A stretch of DNA of 22,055 nt, from positions 1-22,055 of the forward strand of contig DATBSS010000395.1 in the NCBI GenBank assembly GCA_036559665.1. Direction: 5' to 3'. Of this stretch, positions 16,199-22,055 are shown piece by piece. The notes under the pieces were generated by a model, which ran no database searches, was not told the origin of the DNA, and worked only from the letters and a program-made list of their open reading frames with translations. This stretch comes from DASRBA01 sp036559665 (GTDB lineage Bacteria; Myxococcota; Myxococcia; Myxococcales; Myxococcaceae). Position 1 is the first letter of the stretch, and every line of letters begins with the position of its first letter. The position numbers and the translations under genes were made by a program.

Positions 16199-16731
16199 GC
16201 GACGACGCCGCCTGGGACGCCCTTACCGCGGAGGACGCGCTCCTGCTCTCCATGCGCGCCGACCGCCTGCGCGCGCTCCCCACCGCGCAGGAGGCGGAGG
16301 CGCCATCCTGGGCCGCCGAATTCCCCATTGGCCAGGAGACCTTCGCGTTGCCCCTGGAGTCGCTCCGCGGCTGCCTCCCGCTGCGGCTGGTGACGCCGCT
16401 GCCGCTGGCGCCGCCCCACGTGCTGGGCGTGGTGCGCTTCCAGGGGGAGATCGTCACCGCCTTCAGCCTCCGCATGCTGCTGGGCGCGCGCGGCTGGGGG
16501 TCGGACCCGTTCGTGCTGGTGGTGGTCAAGCTGGCCTCAGGCCAGCTGGTGGCGCTGGACTGCGAGCAGATCCCGGTGCAGGTGGAGATCTCCCGGCCGG
16601 AGGTGGAGGGGCAGGCGCTCCCGCCCGGCGACATGTCCAAGCCGGTGGTGGTGGCGGGGCCGCGGGTCATCCACCTGCTCGACGTGGAGCGCCTCACCCG
16701 CCGCATCCAGGAAGGCGCCAGTGCCGACTGA
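16195..16731 (+). CDS. cheW: CheW-type coupling protein
   Basis: 178 aa. CheW links chemoreceptors to CheA in signalling arrays. After a ~35-residue alpha-helical N-terminal extension (ALTAEDALLLSMRADRLRAL) a single CheW beta-barrel domain follows, with AEFPIGQETFALPLESLRG, the PHVLGVVRFQGEIVTAFSLR core and a final VIHLLDVERL strand-helix. It begins with a GTG that overlaps the cheR stop and ends overlapping the CheA start by 11 bp. Together with the REC-CheW protein, the operon therefore encodes two adaptors, which could give a graded array. The extension is longer than in enteric CheW. Confidence 0.93.
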   Translation: MSDDAAWDALTAEDALLLSMRADRLRALPTAQEAEAPSWAAEFPIGQETFALPLESLRGCLPLRLVTPLPLAPPHVLGVVRFQGEIVTAFSLRMLLGARGWGSDPFVLVVVKLASGQLVALDCEQIPVQVEISRPEVEGQALPPGDMSKPVVVAGPRVIHLLDVERLTRRIQEGASAD

Positions 16732-18829
16732 GGCGGACCTCCAGCGGCTGGTGTCGAACTTCGCCTCGGAGGCCAAGGTCCTCTGCGAGAAGGCGGCGCG
16801 CGAGGTGCTGGCCCTGGAGCGGCCGGAGAACGCCGCCGCCGCGCGGCGCGCCCGCGACGACCTGGCCCGCCACGTCCACACCCTCAAGGGGAGCGCCGCC
16901 ACCCTGGGCCTCTCCGTGGTGAAGGAGATCGCCCACCGGCTGGAGGCGCTGGTGGAGGCCGGCGAGGGGGCGCTGGAGGCGGAGGCGGTGGACCTGGCGC
17001 TCCGGGCGCTGGACACCTCGCTGGCGCGGGTGCGCGCCGCCGCCGCGGGCGAGGGCCCGCCCCTGTTGTCCGCGGAGCCGCTGCTGGCCGCGCTGGAGGC
17101 CGCCCGCGAGCGTTCGGCGGGCGGGAAGGAGAAGGAGCCCACGCCGCGGCCCGCGCCTCCGCCCGCGGACCTGCCGCCTTCGAACCCCGAGCCGGAGGAC
17201 GACAGCTGGCGGGTCAGCCACGCCCACGTCTCGTCCCTGGGCGGCGTGGCGGAGCGGCTGCGCGAGCTGCGCCTGCGGGTGCTGGACCGCCGCCGCGAGG
17301 CGCGGGCGCAGCTGGATGCGATGGAGCTGAAGGCGCCCTCGCCGCTGGAGGTGCGCGCGCTGCTGGAGCGGGTGGACCAGGTGCTGGGCACCTTTGCCGA
17401 CGACACCGAGCTGGTGGCGGGCGACCTGGACGACGCGCTCAAGGGCATCTCCACCCTGCCGGTCTCCACCGTGCTGGAGACCCTCCAGCGCACCGCGCGC
17501 GACGCCGCCCGCGCCACCGGCAAGGAGGCGCAGCTCTCCGCGGTGGGCGGCGAGCTGATGGTGGACCGGCGGCTTCTGGACGCGCTGCGAGGCCCGCTCA
17601 TCCACCTGGTGCGCAACGCGGTGGACCACGGCCTGGAGCCCGGCCACGCCCGCGAGCGCGCCGGCAAGTCGAAGGTGGGCGCGGTGGTCATCCGCACCGA
17701 GCTGCGCGGCAACCAGGTCGTCTTCGAGGTGAGCGACGACGGGGCGGGGCTGAACCACAAGGCCATCCGGACCACCGCCGTGCAGCGCGGCCTGATGGGT
17801 GCGGCGGAGGTGGAGGCGCTCTCCTCCCAGGCGCTGGAGCAGCTCATCTTCCGGCCCGGCTTCTCCACCCGGCAGGACGCCTCGGAGCTCTCCGGCCGCG
17901 GGGTGGGACTGGACGTGGTCGCCACCCAGGTGCGCCGCCTGGGGGGCACGGTGGCGGTGAGGAGCGTGGCCGGCCAGGGCATGCAGATCCGCCTGCTCCT
18001 CCCCAGCCGCGGCGGCAGCGTCCCCGTCCTCCCGCTGGCGGTGGGCGAGGTGATGGTGGGCCTGCCGGTGGCCTCGGTGGAGTCCGTCTCGCGGGTGGCG
18101 CTCAAGGACATCCACCGCACCGCCCGCGCGCTCTACCTGGCGCTGGAGGGGCAGATGGTGCCGCTGCAAGACCTGGGCGGCCTGCTCCGGGTGCGGCACC
18201 CGGTGGTGCTGGAGGAGCAGCGGCTGGTGGTAGCGCGACACCTGGCCACCCGGTTCGCGCTGGTGGTGGACGACGTCCGCGAGCACCAGGACCTCGCCAT
18301 CCGCATGCTGCCGGAGGAGGTGCGGTCGCTGGCGGCGTACCAGGGCCTGGCGGCGCTGGCGGGCGGAGCGTTGCTGCCGGTGCTGGAGCCGTCCTGGGTG
18401 GCCACCGCGGTGGCCGGGCGGGAGATGGCGATACCGGACGCGGGCGAGGGCCGCGCGCTGGTGGTGGACGACTCGCTCACCGCCCGCGCCCTCCACCGCG
18501 CCATCCTGGAGGCGGCCGGCTTCCAGGTACACCTGGCGGCCTCCGGGGCCCAGGCGCTGGAGCACCTGCGCCGCGCCCGCTACGACGCCGTGGTGTGCGA
18601 CCTGTCGATGGCGGAGATGGACGGGGTCCAGCTCACCTGCGCGGTGCGCGAGGCGCAGGGCGGCGCCTCCGTGCCACTGGTGGTGGTCTCCGCCCAGGAG
18701 TCGGAGGCGGTCCGGGCGCGCGCGCTGGCCGCCGGGGCGGACGCCTTCCTCACCAAGCGCGAGTGCGCCGCCGGGAAGCTGGCCACCGAGGTGGTGGCGG
18801 TGATCGCCCGCCGGCAGGGGGCGGCCTGA
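16721..18829 (+). CDS. cheA: CheA-receiver hybrid chemosensory kinase (FrzE-like architecture)
   Basis: 702 aa. Domains in order: Hpt/P1 with H53 (VHTLKGSA), a Pro/Glu-rich linker (~125-165) where a P2 domain is missing, P3 dimerisation helices (~170-275), P4 HATPase (HLVRNAVDHGLE, DDGAGL, GRGVGLDVV), P5 CheW-like (~430-575), and a C-terminal receiver with D627 (VVCDLSMAEMDG) and K679 (LTKR). CheA autophosphorylates at the Hpt histidine under receptor control. The attached receiver can act as output or phosphate sink, as in FrzE of Myxococcus. The GTG start at 16721 lies inside the end of cheW with GGAAGG upstream. All catalytic boxes look intact. Lack of P2 suits a built-in receiver. Confidence 0.95.
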   Translation: MPTEADLQRLVSNFASEAKVLCEKAAREVLALERPENAAAARRARDDLARHVHTLKGSAATLGLSVVKEIAHRLEALVEAGEGALEAEAVDLALRALDTSLARVRAAAAGEGPPLLSAEPLLAALEAARERSAGGKEKEPTPRPAPPPADLPPSNPEPEDDSWRVSHAHVSSLGGVAERLRELRLRVLDRRREARAQLDAMELKAPSPLEVRALLERVDQVLGTFADDTELVAGDLDDALKGISTLPVSTVLETLQRTARDAARATGKEAQLSAVGGELMVDRRLLDALRGPLIHLVRNAVDHGLEPGHARERAGKSKVGAVVIRTELRGNQVVFEVSDDGAGLNHKAIRTTAVQRGLMGAAEVEALSSQALEQLIFRPGFSTRQDASELSGRGVGLDVVATQVRRLGGTVAVRSVAGQGMQIRLLLPSRGGSVPVLPLAVGEVMVGLPVASVESVSRVALKDIHRTARALYLALEGQMVPLQDLGGLLRVRHPVVLEEQRLVVARHLATRFALVVDDVREHQDLAIRMLPEEVRSLAAYQGLAALAGGALLPVLEPSWVATAVAGREMAIPDAGEGRALVVDDSLTARALHRAILEAAGFQVHLAASGAQALEHLRRARYDAVVCDLSMAEMDGVQLTCAVREAQGGASVPLVVVSAQESEAVRARALAAGADAFLTKRECAAGKLATEVVAVIARRQGAA

Positions 18830-18830
18830 G

Positions 18831-19856
18831 ATGAACGAGGGGGGCGTCATCCGGGTGGGCATCGCGGACGACTCGCCCACCGTCTGCGAGATGCTCTCGG
18901 TGCTGGTGCGGCGGGCGCCCGGGATGACGCTGTGCGGGGTGGCACGGGATGGGGTGGAGGCGGTGGAGTTGGCGCGGCGCGAGAAGCCGGACCTGATGCT
19001 GATGGACGTGGTGATGCCGAAGCTGGACGGCCTGGGCGCCACCGCGGCGATCATGGCGGAGGCGCCCACCCGGGTGCTGCTGATCTCCTCCGTCTCGGAG
19101 GCGACGCAGACGGCGCTCTCCTTCCAGGGCATCGAGGCCGGGGCGCTGGAGCTGATCGCCAAGCCGGACGGCCGGGAGAGCGCCGAACGCTTCGGCGAAA
19201 GGGTGCTCGAGGCCATCCGGCTGATGGCGGAGGTGCCGGTGGTGCACCGCCGCCGCCCGGTCGCCATCCCGCTCCACCTCCCGCGCCAGCGCCGCCGGGT
19301 GGTGGAGGCGGTGGGCCTGGTGGCCTCCACCGGCGGTCCGCCCGCCATCGCCGCGCTGCTCTCCGCGCTGGAGAAGTCGTCCAGCGCGGCCATCCTGATC
19401 GCCCAGCACATGACGCCCGGCTTCACCGAGGGCTTCGCGCGCTGGCTGGGCTCGGTGGTGCATCGCAAGGTGGAGGTGGCGCGAGACGGCGCCCCCTGCG
19501 AGCCCGGCCACGTCTACGTCGCCCCGGACAAGTGCCACCTGGAGGTGGACGCGGGCTTCCGGCTGGTGACGCCGAACGGGTTCCCCGCGCTCCCGTGCCC
19601 CTCCGGGACCCGGCTGCTCGCCTCGCTGGCACGGGCCTATGGGCCGCGGGTGGCCGGGGTGGTGATGACCGGGATGGGGGACGACGGGGCGAGTGGGTTG
19701 CTGGAGATCAAGAAGGCGGGCGGGGTGACCATGGCCCAGGACCAGGCGTCCTGCGTGGTGTTCGGCATGCCGCACGCGGCGCAGGCCATTGGTGCGGCGG
19801 ACCTGTTGCTGCCGCCGCCGGCGCTGGCGTCGCTGCTGTTGGACGTGCTGGCGTAG
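18831..19856 (+). CDS. cheB: CheB receptor methylesterase/glutamine deamidase
   Basis: 341 aa, full length. CheB removes methyl groups from chemoreceptors and is activated by phosphorylation. The receiver domain has DD at 13-14 and D59 (LMLMDVVMPKLDG). The esterase domain carries the catalytic triad S166 (VASTGGP), H193 (IAQHM) and D285 (TGMGDDGA). The inter-domain linker is short and basic (HRRRP...). ATG 18831 lies one base after the cheA stop. It is the last gene of the operon; both modification enzymes being intact means a methylated receptor must exist, but none is encoded here. Confidence 0.96.
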   Translation: MNEGGVIRVGIADDSPTVCEMLSVLVRRAPGMTLCGVARDGVEAVELARREKPDLMLMDVVMPKLDGLGATAAIMAEAPTRVLLISSVSEATQTALSFQGIEAGALELIAKPDGRESAERFGERVLEAIRLMAEVPVVHRRRPVAIPLHLPRQRRRVVEAVGLVASTGGPPAIAALLSALEKSSSAAILIAQHMTPGFTEGFARWLGSVVHRKVEVARDGAPCEPGHVYVAPDKCHLEVDAGFRLVTPNGFPALPCPSGTRLLASLARAYGPRVAGVVMTGMGDDGASGLLEIKKAGGVTMAQDQASCVVFGMPHAAQAIGAADLLLPPPALASLLLDVLA

Positions 19857-19885
19857 TCGAGGTTCAGTCGGTGCGCGTACCTGTG

Positions 19886-19907
19886 GAGTCCCTTATTGGC
19901 GGGACTC
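19886..19907 (+). terminator. Hairpin 30 bp after cheB (possible operon terminator)
   Basis: GAGTCCC (19886-19892) and GGGACTC (19901-19907) form a perfect 7-bp stem with an 8-nt loop. No T-tract follows. Its 3' arm overlaps the 5' edge of the tRNA-Gly remnant, so the two structures exclude each other. Confidence 0.4.
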
Positions 19908-19954
19908 TCGCCCTGCCAAGGTGGGGGTCGAGGGTTCAAATCCCTTTTCCCGCT
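19899..19954 (+). pseudogene. D-arm-less tRNA-Gly(GCC) remnant
   Basis: The 3' half is a convincing tRNA-Gly. The anticodon stem 19908-19912/19920-19924 encloses the loop CTGCCAA (anticodon GCC), a 5-nt variable region follows, and then the T-arm GAGGG-TTCAAAT-CCCTT (19930-19946). The acceptor strand is TTCCCGC with discriminator T; CCA is not encoded. Six bases of 5' acceptor (GCGGGA, 19899-19904) pair with it, but only two or three bases separate them from the anticodon stem, so the whole D-arm is missing. Bacterial tRNAs need a D-arm, so I call it a remnant, possibly of an attachment site. It sits where core-like genes give way to accessory genes. Confidence 0.7.
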
Positions 19955-19980
19955 CAGAGATCAAGGGTTGTGAGCGCCAA

Positions 19981-20010
19981 GCGCTGCATCAGGGAGATCT
20001 GATGTAGCGC
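19981..20010. terminator. Strong 12-bp hairpin in the convergent gap
   Basis: GCGCTGCATCAG (19981-19992) and CTGATGTAGCGC (19999-20010) pair with one G-U and a 6-nt loop. It lies between the rightward chemosensory operon and the leftward NYN gene, 78 bp beyond the latter's stop, so it may block transcripts from both sides. No T-tract is present. A partial third copy (CTGATGCA) follows at 20011-20018. Confidence 0.4.
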
Positions 20011-20087
20011 CTGATGCATTTGGAGGTTGGAGAGGCCCATCAGGGGCAGTGCATCCGCGACAGCAGTGAGCGCGGGCCCTCGCTGCT

Positions 20088-20735
20088 TTACGTCTTCTCG
20101 GGCAGCTTCTGCTTCTTCACATCGAAGGACGCCCAGCAGTTCCGCGCCAACTCCATTCCAGTGGGAGGGAAGCCCGCGTGAACGACCTTGAGGCCCTTAC
20201 TTCCGAGGAACTCGACGGCGGGGATGAAGTCGCGATCAGCGCTCACTAGCACCGCGATGTCGTAGGAGTCCGCCCACGCCAGCTTGATCATGTCCGTGAC
20301 GATGGCGGTATCGATGCCCTTCTCCACAGTCCCCGCCATGCTCCCGTTGCAGTGCGGACAGGACGCGACCTCCTTGTGGCAGACAGGGCAACTTGGGGGG
20401 TTCTTGGGGCGGCGTTCCTTCGCGATGAGGTTCACTCCGGGAAACCGATCCAATACGGTTGTCGCCCACTTGATCAGGCCGCTGTCGTTCGGCGACTTGG
20501 GATTGAAGGACAGGTAGACGTGCATGCCTTCGTAGCGAATGCGTCCGTGCTGGGTCGGGTCGAGCGCGAGGGCTCCCGCGCACTGGGCCAACCACGGCCC
20601 GAGTGCCTTCCAGTCGACCCGAAAGTCCTTTCCGATTTCGTGGTTGACCGCCAACTGGAAGTTCCAGAAGTCCACGAATGCCCGAACGCGCACGTCCTTG
20701 AGCGTCGCACTGGTGGCTGGTTGCCCGGTGGTCAT
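20088..20735 (-). CDS. NYN-domain (PIN-fold) predicted ribonuclease with inserted zinc ribbon
   Basis: 215 aa. The protein has the acidic residues of the NYN/LabA-like nuclease fold: D22 and N25 (FVDFWNF), D142 and D148 (KGIDTAIVTDMI), D167 and D169 (LVSADRDFIP), which would bind Mg for RNA cleavage. A four-Cys ribbon, C116xxC119 and C126xxC129 (CPVCHKEVASCPHC), sits just before the second acidic motif. The last part VVHAGFPPTG resembles other NYN proteins. I chose the ATG at 20735; an in-frame TTG at 20771 would add 12 residues but lies in the T-tract of a terminator. An AAGAAG 4-5 bp upstream may serve as a weak ribosome site. NYN nucleases occur in RNA processing and in some defence loci; no partner toxin or defence gene is evident beside it. 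Confidence 0.85.
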   Translation of the reverse strand: MTTGQPATSATLKDVRVRAFVDFWNFQLAVNHEIGKDFRVDWKALGPWLAQCAGALALDPTQHGRIRYEGMHVYLSFNPKSPNDSGLIKWATTVLDRFPGVNLIAKERRPKNPPSCPVCHKEVASCPHCNGSMAGTVEKGIDTAIVTDMIKLAWADSYDIAVLVSADRDFIPAVEFLGSKGLKVVHAGFPPTGMELARNCWASFDVKKQKLPEKT

Positions 20736-20769
20736 GCGGCTTCTTACGATGGACGGTGGAGGGTCCCCC

Positions 20770-20803
20770 AAAAAATTCAGGGGGCATCCGAAGACGCCCC
20801 CTG
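20770..20803 (-). terminator. Rho-independent terminator on the minus strand, 35 nt before the NYN start codon
   Basis: On the minus strand an 11-bp stem (one G-U) closed by a UUCG tetraloop is followed by AA and then six T (20775-20770). This is the most canonical intrinsic terminator in the window. It either ends leftward transcripts coming from the CHAT side or, given the promoter at 20872-20899, works as an attenuator in the NYN leader. Confidence 0.8.
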
Positions 20804-20871
20804 GGGGTCTAATTGCGAGGGCGCAACCCGTAGCCGGGCTGCGAGGATCCTCGCGGGATCTGATGCCTCAT

Positions 20872-20899
20872 AATCTAACGGCGCTGGGGCTGTGGTCAA
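20872..20899 (-). promoter_or_regulatory. Putative sigma-70 promoter for the NYN gene (TTGACC-16-TAGATT)
   Basis: On the minus strand, -35 TTGACC (20899-20894) and -10 TAGATT (20877-20872) are spaced 16 bp, with a predicted start near 20865. The ~130-nt leader contains the perfect palindrome GCGAGGATCCTCGC (20841-20854), a small GC hairpin around 20826-20841, and the terminator at 20803-20770 before the ATG at 20735. Confidence 0.5.
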
Positions 20900-21107
20900 C
20901 AGTCCGACAGCCGCCAATGGAAGCCTCCCTTATTCCCATGGTTATAGGTCGCTCGGCTGCACGGTCAGGAGCCCAACACCCGCAGCGAAGGCGCGTGCCT
21001 CTGGGCGACCTCTCGACGGGCTCCGCCAGGAGGGCCGCCCAGGTCCACTGCTCCCGCGCCTCCGCGGCGAAGCAAGGATGGGCCGAAGTGAGCGTGGCGA
21101 GGTCGGC
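20900..21107. other. Stretch between NYN promoter and CHAT gene end, no gene called
   Basis: No gene is supported here. The frame used by the CHAT gene stays open leftward to 20965 beyond the repaired stop, and a 48-codon reading frame starts at 21111, but its Arg/Gly-rich translation resembles nothing known. The sequence contains TTATTCCCATGG-type mixed composition less GC-rich than the left part of the window. Confidence 0.4.
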
Positions 21108-22055
21108 TCATGGGTTGACCGGCGCGAAGTGACGGAGAGGCGCGTCGCGGCCGATGCCGATGAACGAAGCCCAGTAGTAGGGATGAGGGTGTTGCTTGCG
21201 GAGCGCGAGCATGGCTTGCCGGAGTGCTGCGACCCGACCCTGGCCCGCAAGAGAGGTTGCGGTAATAGCGCTCCATCAAGGCGCGCGTGACCTGGTCATC
21301 GACCTTCCAGAGGCTGACCACCAGTGTCTCGGCGCCTGCGACGACGAGCGCCCTGCGCAGGCCATAGACGCCCTGCCCGCGCTTGACCTCGCCGCGGCCG
21401 GTGTCGCAGGCCGAGAGCACCACGAGCTGCGTACCCCACAGGTCGAGGCCGGCCAATTCCAGCGCCGTCACGAGCGAGGCGTCGAGATGGCGCTCGGGGA
21501 CGTCGCCGGCCTTCGCCGCCGGGGCCTGAGCACCCGCAAGGACCAGACCCGAGCGCAGCATGGGATCGGGCGGGCCTTGAACAGGGCCTCCGCCGATTGG
21601 GCCGGAGGCGGCGACCCCGCGTGAACCCGGGGAGTCGGCCACGTCTTCGAGGAAGAAGCCATGGGTCGCGATGTGGAGGATGCCGGGTGTCTCCAGATGA
21701 AGGAGCCGCTCTTTCGCGGCATCGGGGCCCAGGAAGAGCTGGGCCTGGGGAAAGACGTGCTTCAGGGCTTCGGCCTCCTGGCGCGTGCCGGGCAGTGGCA
21801 CCCAGGACTGTTCGATCGCGCCGGCGCGGAGCGTGGAGAAGAAGCGCTCGACGGAGCCGGAGCGCTCGGCCAGGACTGGAGCTCCTGTTGGCGGGGCAGG
21901 TGGGGTGTCGGGGGCGGGGTCGGCGAGTACGACCACCGAGCGTGCAGAAGGAATGTCTTCAGGACGAGGCAGGACGTCCCTCCCGGACGTGAGATACGTG
22001 AAGTCGAACGCATCCACGAGGAAGCGCCGGCCGTCGTGGAGCGCGGCGAAGGGAA
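21108..22055 (-). CDS. CHAT-domain (caspase-like) protease, 5' partial, frameshifted near its 3' end
   Basis: The gene enters from the right edge. CHAT domains are caspase/separase-fold cysteine proteases, often behind TPR arrays, used in bacterial regulated cell death and defence as well as elsewhere. Visible are FLVDAFDFTYLTSGRDVLPR, the SWVPLPGTRQEAE segment, catalytic His in HIATHGFF (codon 21661-21663) and catalytic Cys in LSACDTGRGE (codon 21404-21406), then VYGLRRALVVAGAETLVVSLWKVDD. After MERYYRNL the frame breaks near 21250-21257. In the shifted frame the expected family ending continues (AALRQAMLALRKQHPHPYYW, later SFIGIG) and stops at 21108. Read without repair, the frame runs on to 20965 with an unrelated Arg-rich tail. 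Catalytic residues are upstream of the break, so partial function is possible. A GTG at 22017 is internal, not the start. Confidence 0.85.
21250..21257 (-). other. Single-base frameshift site in the CHAT gene
   Basis: On the minus strand the codons AAC CTC TCT TGC lose register with the family pattern. Removing one base from CTCTCTT restores N-L-L-A-G-Q-G-R-V-A-A-L-R and the rest of the domain. It could be a real mutation or a sequencing error in a short repeat. Confidence 0.75.

Noticed and set aside
19861..19880. GGTTCAGTCGGT resembling a tRNA D-arm upstream of the tRNA-Gly remnant
   Set aside because: It is separated from the anticodon arm by a ~30-nt hairpin segment and has no matching 5' acceptor strand, so a whole tRNA cannot be built from it.
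20736..20771. TTG start for the NYN protein at 20771
   Set aside because: It lies in the T-tract region of the intrinsic terminator, and the NYN fold is complete from the ATG at 20735.
20965..21111. 48-codon frame starting with an ATG that overlaps the repaired CHAT stop
   Set aside because: The ATGA overlap is suggestive of coupling, but the translation is Arg/Gly-rich with no recognisable motif and another frame looks equally protein-like. Not enough support.

Overview
The window is very GC-rich with strong G/C third-position bias. Many histidine kinases, receivers, PilZ proteins, an enhancer-binding-protein relative and a FrzE-like CheA-receiver hybrid sit close together. This points to a myxobacterium (Myxococcota, Myxococcaceae-like); genus and species cannot be fixed from the sequence alone.

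Layout, left to right. (1) 1-1589: the end of the division cluster, with the last part of ftsA and a complete ftsZ separated by a 16-bp perfect palindrome. (2) 1669-13536: a signalling and enzyme block. It holds a stand-alone receiver, a degenerate NtrC-type regulator, a PilZ protein with an acyltransferase-like C-terminus, an E1/ThiF-nitroreductase fusion, a convergent membrane hybrid kinase, a second receiver paralogous to the first, and a second PilZ-acyltransferase paralog. Two genes in the block share the same promoter hexamers (GTGACA, 17 bp, TAGACT). (3) 13663-13986: a small zinc-finger plus ribbon-helix-helix protein with its own promoter. (4) 14073-19856: a tightly overlapping chemosensory operon encoding REC-CheW, CheR-TPR, CheW, CheA-REC and CheB, with no chemoreceptor gene. 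(5) 19857-22055: a different, accessory-looking segment. It has a D-arm-less tRNA-Gly(GCC) remnant, strong hairpins, a NYN-domain predicted ribonuclease behind a possible transcription attenuator, and a CHAT (caspase-like) protease gene that runs off the window and carries a frameshift.

How the genes may work together (inference). Region 2 looks like a duplicated receiver plus PilZ-acyltransferase module around one E1-nitroreductase enzyme and one membrane hybrid kinase. Both PilZ domains keep the c-di-GMP motifs RxxxR and DxSxxG. A plausible reading is a c-di-GMP-gated pathway that makes or modifies a small molecule, lipid or peptide, with the kinase sensing an extracellular ligand. The kinase itself is odd: a four-cysteine putative zinc ribbon is inserted in its dimerisation/phosphotransfer hairpin, and Glu replaces the phospho-acceptor Asp of its receiver. 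This block is my main candidate for an undescribed system. The chemosensory operon has all core enzymes but must take its signal from a receptor encoded elsewhere.
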